Part shown: one piece after another, positions 54,142 through 64,000 of the stretch
Numbering within the stretch: the first letter of the stretch is position 1
Layout of the letters: every line of letters starts with the position of its first letter
Assembly (NCBI GenBank): GCA_964398915.1
Contig: CAYNOR010000001.1
Location: 306,873-370,872, forward strand
Source: Tichowtungia sp964398915
GTDB lineage: Bacteria > Verrucomicrobiota > Kiritimatiellia > Kiritimatiellales > Tichowtungiaceae
Length of the DNA stretch: 64,000 nt
Reading direction: 5' to 3'
Translations under genes and position numbers: made by a program
Notes under the pieces: model-generated
The model's input: the letters and a program-made list of their open reading frames with translations, nothing else
Databases searched by the model: none
Told to the model about the DNA's origin: nothing

Positions 54142-54476
54142 GAAAGAGGCAGGAAGATAATCTGCTCTCTGTTTTGAGGCAAGCACTTATCCCCCGCGTT
54201 TAACCGCCGACTCCAAAGCCTGGAAAATCTATTTTCGCTCAGGATTCTGTATGCCGTACCGGAAGAGATAGTTCAGCCCGCTGGTTTTGATGGCGTAAAC
54301 CGTTCAAGCCTTTGCCCCAACTCACCCCTTCGAAAAGCCTTTCTGCTGTGCAACGGATCTTATGGGTTCGCACTATGGCCCCGAAGAAATCTTTTCAAAG
54401 CCAGCAGACTGAAAAAAAATGCCGAAGGCTTTAACCCCTTCGGCATTCGTTATTCGACGTTCAGTGTTCTGCGCTT
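54142..54476. other. 335-bp region between tRNA and E1 gene
   Basis: Holds the terminator at 54413-54446. No gene is evident; the rest has no repeat or structure that I recognise. Confidence 0.4.
54413..54446 (-). terminator. Terminator of the 2-oxoacid dehydrogenase operon
   Basis: On the minus strand GCCGAAGG and CCTTCGGC pair around GGTTAAAG, followed by eight T. Confidence 0.88.
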
Positions 54477-56930
<2,454 letters not shown>

Positions 56931-56958
56931 TTTCTTTCTCCTTTTTAAAATTCAACTT

Positions 56959-58686
56959 TTACAGTGAAAACATTACATCCCGCATAACTTCTCCGACCGT
57001 CGGATGCGGGAAAACAATCTCCTGAATATCTTTTATCCGCAGCTCGGCTTCGATCATCACCGCCGCGCCGTAAATCATTTCTGAACAGCCTGCACCCACC
57101 ATATGGACGCCGAGCAGCACGTCGGTGTCCGCGTCCTTGATGACCTTAACGGAGCCGGGACCGCGCTTGCCGTTTTCGGCAAGGAAACGTCCGCTCATCG
57201 TCAGCGGCAACGAGGCGGTTTTGACTTTATGTCCGGCCGCCTGAGCCTGTTCCTCGGTGTAACCGCACCCCGCGACTTCAGGCATAGAATAAACCGCCCA
57301 CGGAATCGCGTTCATACGGAAACGGTCGCGACATCCGCAGATCGTGTTGAGTGCCACTTCGCCCATACGGGTCGCCGAGTGCGCCAGCTGCGATTTACCG
57401 GTCACATCGCCGATTGCGTAGACGTTCGGCAGATTCGTGCGCTGCTGCTCATCCACTTTGATGCCGCGGCGGTCGAAGTCGAGTCCGGCTTCTTCGAAAC
57501 CCATGTTTCCAAGGTTCGGAACGCGGCCGACCGACATCAGCACAAGGTCAGCCTGAATGGATTTCGCTTCGCCCTTGGCGTTCGTATACTTCACTTCGTG
57601 ACCGTCAATCGCCGTAACCTTGCAACCAAGGTTAAATTCCACTTTGCCCTTAAGCGCCTTACGGAACTCCTTAGCCTGCTCGCGATCCATGAAAGGAATA
57701 ATTTCTTCAAGCATTTCAATGACGTCGACTTTGACGCCGAGACTGCTGAAGAAGCTGGCAAACTCAATGCCGATCACGCCGCCGCCGATAACCGTCAGCG
57801 TTTTGGGCATCTTGTCGATGCTCAGAATTTCCGTGCTGGTCATCACATGCGGCTGTTTCGCGCCGGGAATCGGCGGAACAAACGGCGACGAACCGGTGGC
57901 GATCACCACGTCGGTTCCTTCATAAACTTTGTCGCCGACCTGCACCTTGCGCGGGCCGAGAAACTTCGCTTCGCCGTTCACGACCGTGACCTTGTTTTTC
58001 TTCATCATGAAGGCGATGCCTGCACGGAGCGTATCAATCACTTCATTTTTCCAGGCCATCGCCTTGGTCAGATCAAACTTCACTTCACCGGTCGTTACAC
58101 CGAATTCCGGTGCTTCCTTGGCGTGAACATAATGCTTGGCGGAGTTAAGCAGTGTCTTGGTCGGAATACAGCCCCAGTTCAGACACACACCGCCAAGATA
58201 CTGTTTCTCAATCAGCAGAACTTTTTTACCGAGATGTCCGGCCCGCTCGGCCATGACATAACCGCCGGGTCCCGCGCCGATGATGATAATATCGAATTCA
58301 GCTCCAGCTGAATTCAAAGGAGTCAGGGAGAGGGGAACAGGAGTCAGCTTTTTTACTTCAATCTTCGGGGCCGCAACAGGAGCACTGACTACTGTCTCCT
58401 GACTCTTGACCCCTGCTGTTGCGGGGCGAAGCGCCGAAACATCCTCTCCCAATGCACCGATGGCGGCGATAACTTTGAGAACAGGCACGTCCGCGCCTGC
58501 TTCATAAAAAACTCCGATAACTGTTCCGGCAGCCGGAGCAGGAACTTCAAACGTGGCTTTATCGGTCTCGACTTCGCACAGAGCCTGACCTTCAGCAACT
58601 TGATCACCCTCTTTTACCTTCCAGCCAACAATGATACAGGACTCAACGGATTGTCCCTGTCGCGGCATTAAAACTTCTGTAGCCAT
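56959..58686 (-). CDS. lpdA: Dihydrolipoyl dehydrogenase with N-terminal lipoyl domain
   Basis: 575 residues. The lipoyl domain (about 1-85) has the lipoate lysine in EVETDKATFEVPA. A Pro/Ala/Val linker (about 90-130) follows, then FAD site IIIGAGPGGYVMAERAGHLG, redox pair GGVCLNWGCIPTK (CxxxxC), NAD site VIGGGVIGIEFASFFSSLG, and HPTVGEVM at the end. It re-oxidises lipoyl-E2. The linker carries GAGTCAGG/CCTGACTC words in tandem (58319-58415). Lies 48 bp after E2. Confidence 0.94.
   Translation of the reverse strand: MATEVLMPRQGQSVESCIIVGWKVKEGDQVAEGQALCEVETDKATFEVPAPAAGTVIGVFYEAGADVPVLKVIAAIGALGEDVSALRPATAGVKSQETVVSAPVAAPKIEVKKLTPVPLSLTPLNSAGAEFDIIIIGAGPGGYVMAERAGHLGKKVLLIEKQYLGGVCLNWGCIPTKTLLNSAKHYVHAKEAPEFGVTTGEVKFDLTKAMAWKNEVIDTLRAGIAFMMKKNKVTVVNGEAKFLGPRKVQVGDKVYEGTDVVIATGSSPFVPPIPGAKQPHVMTSTEILSIDKMPKTLTVIGGGVIGIEFASFFSSLGVKVDVIEMLEEIIPFMDREQAKEFRKALKGKVEFNLGCKVTAIDGHEVKYTNAKGEAKSIQADLVLMSVGRVPNLGNMGFEEAGLDFDRRGIKVDEQQRTNLPNVYAIGDVTGKSQLAHSATRMGEVALNTICGCRDRFRMNAIPWAVYSMPEVAGCGYTEEQAQAAGHKVKTASLPLTMSGRFLAENGKRGPGSVKVIKDADTDVLLGVHMVGAGCSEMIYGAAVMIEAELRIKDIQEIVFPHPTVGEVMRDVMFSL
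58319..58415. repeat. Short GACTCCTG/CAGGAGTC words in the lpdA linker
   Basis: GAGTCAGGGAGAGGGG, AACAGGAGTCAG, and TGTCTCCTGACTCTTGACC pieces read in frame as the Val/Ser/Pro-rich linker between the lipoyl and FAD domains. Confidence 0.5.
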
Positions 58687-58734
58687 AATAACTCCTTAAT
58701 TCGTAACGAGTAATACGTAATTGATTCTGACTCC

Positions 58735-60093
58735 TCAGCGCACCAGTAAAACGTCAAATGCAGCCAGATTCTGGCGTAAGGCCGCGAGGAACTTCGACGC
58801 CGGAGCGCCGTCAGCCGCACAGTGGTCAAACGTCAGTGAAAGTCCGATGTGCGGAATAAATTCCACGCCGCCGTCTTTCTTCATAACCGGCTTCGGCTGA
58901 ACCGAGCAGACGCCCAGAATACCGACTTCCGGCGCATTGAGTACCGGCGTAAAACTTTCAATACCCATCGCGCCGAGATTGGTGACAGTAAAGGTTCCGC
59001 CTTTCAGCTCATCCGGTTCGATGGTGCCTTTAATACAAGCGGCTCCAAGCCGTTTGGCTTCTGCGGAAATCTGCTTGAGCGTCAGGCGGTTGGCAAACCG
59101 GATCACTGGAACCATTAACCCGCGAGGCGTATCGACCGCAAAGCCGAGATGTACATCGCTGAATTGCATGATTTTACTGACGAGCCAGTGGGCGTTGAGT
59201 TCAGGGAAATCCACCAGCGTGCGGACCGTGGCAAACAGTACGACATCGTTGAGCGTGATTCCGCCGACACCGACCGCTTCAGGCGCCGCTTTGCAGCGGG
59301 CGCGGAAATCGAGCATGGTGCGCGCATCGGCCGACGTGTTCATGGTCAGCTGGGCCGTATTTTGCAACGAGGCCAACATGCGCCCGGCAACCACTTTTCG
59401 TACGCCCTTGACCGCGATCTCTGTGGTCTCACCGGGGAAATCGAGCGCCTTGAGCGCGGCGGCAATATTCTGCGGAGCCACTTCGGAAAGGTCAGCCGCC
59501 AGTACGCGTCCGCCAATGCCAGTGCCGGTGTTTGGAACGGACAAACCGCCCGCAACCGCTTTGGCTTTCGCCGCCGGAGAAAGAACCGCTTTGCCGTCCA
59601 GTGCGGCTTTCACGTCGCGCTCAATCACCCGGCCGTCAGGACCGGAGCCGGCGAGCATCGAAACGTCGATGCCTTTTGCAGAAGCCAGATTTTTTGCTCT
59701 CGGCGAAGCACCGGTCGGGCCGGAATCACGAACATCGAATGACGAACAGGGAACCGCAGAAGGAGTACTCTTAACTTCTGTATTCGAAATTCCTTGTTCG
59801 ATATTTTGCGGTTTCGCGCCTTCGGCCGCAGGCCGCAGGCCGGAAACGTCTTCTCCCGGTGCGCCGATGGCGGCGATGATTTTCAGAACGGGCACATCTG
59901 CGCCGTCCGGATAAAAAACTCCGAGAACCGTTCCTGCGGCCAGCGCCGGAACCTCAAAGGTGGCTTTGTCGGTTTCAACTTCGCACAGTGCCTGACCTTC
60001 GGCAACCGTGTCGCCTTCTTTCACTTTCCAGCCTGTAATAATACACGATTCGACCGATTGACCCTGCCGGGGCATTAAAATTTCCGTTGCCAT
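58735..60093 (-). CDS. Dihydrolipoamide acyltransferase E2
   Basis: 452 residues. Lipoyl domain (EVETDKATFEVPA), a linker that includes QNIEQGISNTEVKST from an inserted repeat, a peripheral-subunit-binding domain (ASAKGIDVSMLAGSGPDGRV), a weaker second one (LSVPNTGTGIGGRVLAADL), and the catalytic domain (VRKVVAGRMLASLQNTAQL, GIESFTPVLNAPEVGILG). The active site reads FDHCAADGAPASKFL, in place of DHRxxDG: His and Asp are kept and Arg is replaced by Cys. It takes the acyl group to CoA. First gene after the DeoR regulator. Confidence 0.92.
   Translation of the reverse strand: MATEILMPRQGQSVESCIITGWKVKEGDTVAEGQALCEVETDKATFEVPALAAGTVLGVFYPDGADVPVLKIIAAIGAPGEDVSGLRPAAEGAKPQNIEQGISNTEVKSTPSAVPCSSFDVRDSGPTGASPRAKNLASAKGIDVSMLAGSGPDGRVIERDVKAALDGKAVLSPAAKAKAVAGGLSVPNTGTGIGGRVLAADLSEVAPQNIAAALKALDFPGETTEIAVKGVRKVVAGRMLASLQNTAQLTMNTSADARTMLDFRARCKAAPEAVGVGGITLNDVVLFATVRTLVDFPELNAHWLVSKIMQFSDVHLGFAVDTPRGLMVPVIRFANRLTLKQISAEAKRLGAACIKGTIEPDELKGGTFTVTNLGAMGIESFTPVLNAPEVGILGVCSVQPKPVMKKDGGVEFIPHIGLSLTFDHCAADGAPASKFLAALRQNLAAFDVLLVR
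59724..59812. repeat. Shorter copy of the rbfA-type element, in E2 linker
   Basis: CATCGAATGACGAACAGGGA near one end and TCGAAATTCCTTGTTCG at the other match the ends of the element at 30727-30872. It is read in frame. Confidence 0.7.
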
Positions 60094-60105
60094 AGAATAC
60101 GCTCC

Positions 60106-60867
60106 TTATAGTTCCGCTTTGTAAATACTCACACCTGCTTCGCGCAGGTCCTTCTCAAATTCAATGCTTAATCCTGCATCCGTAATCAGTCCATCCACGC
60201 CATCAAAGGGCAGAATGCGCGCAAACCCCGGCTTGCCGAACTTACCGGAATCGCAAATGGCATAAACCTGCTTGGCCTGCTGAGCCATTTTACGAACCAG
60301 GTCAGCACTTTCCACCAGATGAGCGGTCAAACCATGCTTAACCGATGCCCCATCGACTCCAATAAATGCTTTGGAAACAAAAACCTGATCCAGCGACTGG
60401 ATCGCCAGCGGACCGACCAGCCCTTCTTCGGAGGGGCGGAATTCTCCGCCGACCAAGGTGACGCGCAGTTGCGGATTGGTACGGGCGTAGGTCAGCAACA
60501 GCGTGTTGTTGGTGACAATGTGTACATTGCGGCGGCCCAGCAGATACTTAGCAATCAGCGCCGTAGTGGTACCGGCAGAAATAATAACCGTATCGCCGTC
60601 CTGAATCTTTTCGGCGGCAATCTTAGCAATCGCCATCTTGCGGTCTTTATCCTGCCGCATCCGTTCCAGAATCTGCGGATGAAAAGCAGGCATAGCACCG
60701 CCGTGAGTACGCACAATAAAACCCTCTTCTTCCAATGCACCGAGGTCGGTGCGGATCGTGACCACGCTAACGCCAAGCACCTGCGCGAGTGTCGAAACAC
60801 TCACGCTGCTATCTTCGGTAAGCATATCGAGAATGGCTTTTTTGCGATCAGAAAAAGATGAAGTCAT
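60106..60867 (-). CDS. DeoR-family transcriptional regulator
   Basis: 253 residues from ATG at 60867 (MTSSFSDRKKAILDML). HTH region SVSTLAQVLGVSVVTIRTDL, ALEEEGFIVRTHGGAM, then the sugar-phosphate isomerase-like sensor (TVIISAGTTTALIAKYL, VGGEFRPSEEGLVG, KAFIGVDGASVKHG). Such regulators sense phosphorylated sugars. It lies 12 bp ahead of E2 and probably controls the dehydrogenase operon. Confidence 0.9.
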   Translation of the reverse strand: MTSSFSDRKKAILDMLTEDSSVSVSTLAQVLGVSVVTIRTDLGALEEEGFIVRTHGGAMPAFHPQILERMRQDKDRKMAIAKIAAEKIQDGDTVIISAGTTTALIAKYLLGRRNVHIVTNNTLLLTYARTNPQLRVTLVGGEFRPSEEGLVGPLAIQSLDQVFVSKAFIGVDGASVKHGLTAHLVESADLVRKMAQQAKQVYAICDSGKFGKPGFARILPFDGVDGLITDAGLSIEFEKDLREAGVSIYKAEL

Positions 60868-60972
60868 TGAATTCGTCTTTCTTTTTACTATCCAATATCT
60901 TTCTTTTACCAATCTAAGCCGCTTCTATTCAATGTTTTTTTTCTTTTTATTTATGGCAGAGTGCTCGGTTCT

Positions 60973-61023
60973 ACAAGGCAGGCAGGATGCCTGCAATACG
61001 TACCGCAGGCATCTTGCCTGCCA
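60973..61023. repeat. Hairpin repeat, copy 2
   Basis: ACAAGGCAGGCAGGATGCC, TGCAATACGTACCGCAGGC and ATCTTGCCTGCC. Same element as 21371-21422. Confidence 0.72.
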
Positions 61024-61046
61024 CGGAAGTTACTTTGGAAAAATAA

Positions 61047-61877
61047 TTAGAGGCGAACGCCGACCACGATACGATCAAGTCCGGCCAGATCTTTTTTAAT
61101 CTCAACCTGTTTAAAACCATGATGTTCCAATAATTCTGAAACAGCTAATCCTTGATCATAACCGATTTCAATAAACAGTCCGCCGCCCGGTTTCAAAACC
61201 CGCGCCGCCTGTTTAACCAGCATACGAATCAGATCAAGACCGTCTGCTCCGCCATCCAGCGCCAGCTTCGGCTCAAAATCGCGTACCGATGGGTCCAGCG
61301 TTTTACAAACATCGGAAAGAATGTACGGCGGATTCGAGACCACGATGTCGAGCGAAGCCTCTCCAAAGCCATCAAGCAGGTTATTTTCCAACGTTTGGAA
61401 GCGTTCGCCGAATCCCAGCCGCTTTGCATTCTCCCTCGCCAGCGACAACGCGTCCGGCAAAATATCAACGCCGGTCACCTCAGCGTTCGGAAGTTCGTGT
61501 AAAAGCGCCAAACTGATGCACCCCGTCCCCGTTCCAATGTCCGCGATCTTAAACGACTTTCGACCTTCGACCTTCGACTTTAAGACCTCCTCTACGAGGA
61601 GTTCCGTTTCGGGGCGCGGAATCAGCGCGCGGCGGTCGCAGCGGATTTCCAAACCCCGGAAGTCAACGTGGCCGATAATATATTGGATCGGCTCGCCCTG
61701 CTCCGCGCGAACGATCAACTTTTCCAGGCCTGCCTGCTGTTCCGGCGTGATGGTTTTGAAATAGATTTCCAGCAGCTTGCAACCCATCACATGCGCAGCA
61801 AGTTCTTCGACCGCCCGCTTCGCGTTTCCGCTCCCCGCCGCCGCCAGCCGCTTTTCCAATGTTTGGAGAATTTTCAT
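61047..61877 (-). CDS. prmC: Peptide chain release factor N5-glutamine methyltransferase
   Basis: 276 residues. N-terminal helical domain, LIPRPETELLVEEVL, SAM site IADIGTGTGCISLALL and the catalytic NPPY (VVSNPPYILSD). It methylates Gln in the GGQ motif of RF1/RF2. About eight residues (SKVEGRKS) between EEVLK and FKIADIG come from GACTTTCGACCTTC repeats (61551-61582). Two TTCCAA palindromes are read as RFQTLENN and LQTLEKRL. Its GGAG ribosome site overlaps the intI end, with only 11 bp between the genes. Confidence 0.94.
   Translation of the reverse strand: MKILQTLEKRLAAAGSGNAKRAVEELAAHVMGCKLLEIYFKTITPEQQAGLEKLIVRAEQGEPIQYIIGHVDFRGLEIRCDRRALIPRPETELLVEEVLKSKVEGRKSFKIADIGTGTGCISLALLHELPNAEVTGVDILPDALSLARENAKRLGFGERFQTLENNLLDGFGEASLDIVVSNPPYILSDVCKTLDPSVRDFEPKLALDGGADGLDLIRMLVKQAARVLKPGGGLFIEIGYDQGLAVSELLEHHGFKQVEIKKDLAGLDRIVVGVRL
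61551..61582. repeat. Tandem GACTTTCGACCTTC-type repeat in prmC
   Basis: CGACTTTCGACCTTCGACC and TTCGACTTTAAG in tandem, same words as in ribF, in frame between conserved parts. Confidence 0.7.
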
Positions 61878-61888
61878 GTTTGCTCCGT

Positions 61889-62878
61889 TTAAAGCATATC
61901 AAGCGGGCTTTGGACAGCGTTGAGGTCTTTGCTCATTACATGCGTATAGATTTCGGTGGTCTTCACATCCGCATGACCCATCAGCTCCTGCACCTGACGA
62001 ATGTTTACCCCGTTTTCGAGCAGATGCGTTGCAAAACTGTGCCGCAACGTATGCACCGTCACCCGCTTCAGGAGGCTCGCCTTGCGCACCGCCTCCTTCA
62101 CCGCCTTCTGAAACCCCGACTCCATCACATGGTGCCGCATCGTCTTACCGGAACGCGGATCAACTGACCGGTTCTTGGACGGAAAAACATACTGCCAGCC
62201 CGTCTCCCGGCAGGCGTTCGGATATTTCCGCGCCAGCGCTTCCGGAATATAAACCTCGCCGAACCCTTCGCGAAGATCGGCCTCATGCAGCGCCGCCACC
62301 CGCCCGACATGGTCGGCCAGCAGCGGACGCACCGCCTCAGGCAGCACCACGGTGCGATCCTTCCCGCCTTTGCCGTCTCGTATAAACACGCGACCCCGCC
62401 CGAAATCGACATCTTGAATCCGCAACCGGATGCACTCCATCAGCCGCAACCCGCAACCATAGGTCAATTGCGCCATCAGCCGGTGGGTCCCCGCCATGGC
62501 ATTAAGCACTCGTAGCACTTCACCCTGAGTCATCACCGTTGGCGGTTTGCGATACCGCTTGCTGCGCACCGGCGCAATCTCTCCGAGATCAATATCCAAC
62601 ACATCGCGATATAAAAACACGATGGCATTCAGCGCCTGCCTCTGAGTGGCAGCGGCCACACCCGTTTTCTCAGCTAGATAGCTCAAAAACCGCTCAATTT
62701 CCGGCGCCCCCATTTTGGAGGGATGCTGCTTCATCTCGTAAAAAGCCAGATAGCGTTTGATCCACTCGCAATAGGTCTGCTCGGTGCGATAGGCATAGTG
62801 ATAATAGCGTAAGGTCTCGCGAATTTGCTCTGTAAGCTTACGGGTTGGATCGGGCTTAAACTTCTTCTTGTTTTCCAC
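61889..62878 (-). CDS. intI: Integron integrase IntI
   Basis: 329 residues, a tyrosine recombinase. Catalytic residues: R145 (GCGLRLMECIRL), the beta-hairpin Lys (DGKGGKDRTV), H276 and R279 (HTLRHSF), H302 (MGHADV) and Y311 (TEIYTHV), very near the IntI1 numbers. The segment found only in integron integrases is present at about 195-255: ALHEADLREGFG, EALARKYPNA, WQYVFPSKNRSVDPRSG and RHHVMESGFQ. The C-terminus VQSPLDML also matches IntI. It is oriented away from a cassette start, as in integrons, and is read into prmC downstream. Confidence 0.96.
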   Translation of the reverse strand: MENKKKFKPDPTRKLTEQIRETLRYYHYAYRTEQTYCEWIKRYLAFYEMKQHPSKMGAPEIERFLSYLAEKTGVAAATQRQALNAIVFLYRDVLDIDLGEIAPVRSKRYRKPPTVMTQGEVLRVLNAMAGTHRLMAQLTYGCGLRLMECIRLRIQDVDFGRGRVFIRDGKGGKDRTVVLPEAVRPLLADHVGRVAALHEADLREGFGEVYIPEALARKYPNACRETGWQYVFPSKNRSVDPRSGKTMRHHVMESGFQKAVKEAVRKASLLKRVTVHTLRHSFATHLLENGVNIRQVQELMGHADVKTTEIYTHVMSKDLNAVQSPLDML

Positions 62879-63045
62879 AAAAACCTCGCTAATGTTTGCA
62901 TATCTGGAACAGATTCGAGTTTTAGGCCAAAAGTGGAAATTTGACCAGCCGATTTTCCAGTTTAAACATTAAATACCGGCGTACTATAGAAAAGTTGTCC
63001 AGCCTATAGAGTTTATACACGGACTTTTTCTATATAACGCCAATG
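62879..63045. other. attI region and integron promoter area
   Basis: 167 bp between intI and the first cassette. The crossover point is GTTGGAA at 63045-63051. CTATAGA occurs at 62984-62990 and 63004-63010, 20 bp apart, and CTATATA at about 63030; such direct repeats could be integrase binding sites. A TATAAC box near 63032 may serve as a promoter to the cassette. No clear LexA box is seen. Confidence 0.65.
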
Positions 63046-63060
63046 TTGGAATGTGAAAAT

Positions 63061-63957
63061 ATGAGAAAAACAAACCTCCTTCTCTTCGCATTGGTTGTTA
63101 CCTTCTCGACGTTGGCAGATATGCCACCACCACCACCGTCCGATCTTGAAGTGTGGTCCGAAAATGAGAAATACGTTGCCACGTTAAAATATGAAGAGAA
63201 CAAGACCTCCATATTCCGAGTTTCACCGGATGGGTCACGGGAGAAGATGTGGGAGATGGATGGGTGGTTTCGATGGACCCAACTTTCAAATGATGGAGAG
63301 TATTTGGCTATTCCATACCGAGGAGCAAATTTGATTCCAGTCGACTACGATAAAGAAGAAATCATGCTCACGCTCGTTCAACGAGGACAGATCACTACGA
63401 CTATCAGACTCGTCGATCTAATCGAAAAGTTTTCAAATCTTCGGAGAACTGTATCGCATTATAGCTGGGGAAGCTATGTCGGGTTCAATGAGGAGAATGA
63501 GTTTGTAATCGATACTGTCGAGAACAACCGCTTTCTGGTGCCGCCCAAAGACGGAGAAGTTGAAAAAAAGATGACGCCAACGCAGGTATGGAAAACGGCG
63601 CAATACAACTGGGCCTTTTGGCTCAGCCACTGTTCGGGAATTTTAGGTATTATTTTACTTTCTCTCATTACGATTCGAATAAAGGATAATGTAAAACGAG
63701 TTGTTGGCTATGCGATAATATTGAGTTTGATGGCAATACTCATAACCGGCCTGACGATCCGATCTGCTCATGTTAAATGGACGGCTATATGGGCTTCAGT
63801 GGAAATGAGATATGAGAAGCAGGCGGCAGTCAGCCTCCAGAAAGAAAGCAAAGCGTTCTCCCCTATAATTTGTGGGGTGACAACTTTTATGTATCTAGGG
63901 TTGGGTGCCATTACTATTTTAGTAGTTCGAAAAAAAAGAAATTCCAACCACCATTAA
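63061..63957 (+). CDS. First integron cassette product: predicted membrane protein
   Basis: 298 residues. Signal peptide MRKTNLLLFALVVTFSTLAD, then Pro-rich MPPPPPSD, a soluble domain with YVATLKYEENKTSIFRVSPD and LAIPYRGANLIPVDYDK, and three membrane helices near the C-terminus (about 200-218, 224-245, 278-295). The last residues NSNHH are encoded by the attC R'' box. A start at 63043 would overlap the recombination point. Lower GC than the rest of the window. Not recognised as any family. Confidence 0.8.
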   Translation: MRKTNLLLFALVVTFSTLADMPPPPPSDLEVWSENEKYVATLKYEENKTSIFRVSPDGSREKMWEMDGWFRWTQLSNDGEYLAIPYRGANLIPVDYDKEEIMLTLVQRGQITTTIRLVDLIEKFSNLRRTVSHYSWGSYVGFNEENEFVIDTVENNRFLVPPKDGEVEKKMTPTQVWKTAQYNWAFWLSHCSGILGIILLSLITIRIKDNVKRVVGYAIILSLMAILITGLTIRSAHVKWTAIWASVEMRYEKQAAVSLQKESKAFSPIICGVTTFMYLGLGAITILVVRKKRNSNHH

Positions 63958-64000
63958 GCCCTTTTGAGTAAAGCAAAAAAATCCCCCGCTCCGATCTTTT
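63942..64000 (+). mobile_element. 5' part of the first cassette's attC, cut by window end
   Basis: R'' box TTCCAAC at 63942-63948 then CACCATTAAGC. It is the exact complement of the GTTGGAA at 63045 where the cassette begins, as the attC of an excised cassette requires. CCAACCA is shared with sites A and B. The return arm lies beyond base 64000. Confidence 0.75.

Noticed and set aside
57103..58311. 402-residue plus-strand ORF antisense to lpdA
   Set aside because: His/Arg-rich shadow of the lipoamide dehydrogenase frame.

Overview
The window is about 64 kb of chromosome with moderate to high GC and almost no gaps between genes. It most plausibly comes from the PVC superphylum, and Kiritimatiellota is my best guess. 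The grounds are a GreA of more than 700 residues with a long N-terminal extension (the Chlamydia/PVC form), a Minf_1886-family protein, a TorF-type porin, a mevalonate-pathway cluster and Gram-negative lipoproteins. No rRNA lies in the window, so this placement is an inference from gene content.

Layout. 1-1.9 kb: a membrane-anchored repeat-type protein cut by the window edge, and rmuC. 1.9-12.9 kb: a minus-strand defence operon, hsdM / DUF4062-ATPase / hsdS / Abi_C protein / AlbA-ATPase / hsdR, with overlapping genes and a complete DUF559 nuclease domain inserted in frame into hsdR. 13-21.4 kb: Fur-type regulator, small ferredoxin, porin, shikimate kinase, TPR protein, CpXC protein, alaS, YchJ. 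21.6-25.8 kb: nitrogen genes (P-II protein, Amt, PtsP). 25.9-26.5 kb: back-to-back remnants of an AraC regulator and a galactokinase. 26.4-40.8 kb: ftsH, ribF-truB-rbfA-infB-nusA, infC-thrS, long greA and a family-2 glycosyltransferase. 40.8-42.6 kb: an island with two related attC-like sites and two orphan ORFs. 42.6-46 kb: two GHMP kinases and HMG-CoA synthase. 46-54 kb: small redox and HIT proteins, an etfBA-ORF6N-trxB-acyl-CoA dehydrogenase operon, hisC and a CAU tRNA. 54.4-60.9 kb: a 2-oxoacid dehydrogenase operon with its DeoR regulator. 61-64 kb: prmC, a clear integron integrase (intI), an attI region, and the first gene cassette running off the window edge at the start of its attC.

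Three themes stand out. First, there is a real integron: intI has the IntI-specific segment and catalytic residues, and the first cassette's 5' start (GTTGGAA) is complementary to the R'' box at its 3' end (TTCCAAC). About 20 kb away, attC-like sites flank two more ORFs, the last one abutting a mevalonate-cluster kinase. Second, small repeats are inserted in frame into conserved genes: GC-rich palindromes in hsdR, hsdM and a GHMP kinase; tandem short words in ribF, prmC and the lipoamide dehydrogenase; a MITE-like element in rbfA and E2; and a TTCCAA/TTGGAA palindrome in many places. Third, the type I restriction operon carries three extra genes and a tight cluster of five identical 8-mers upstream of hsdR.
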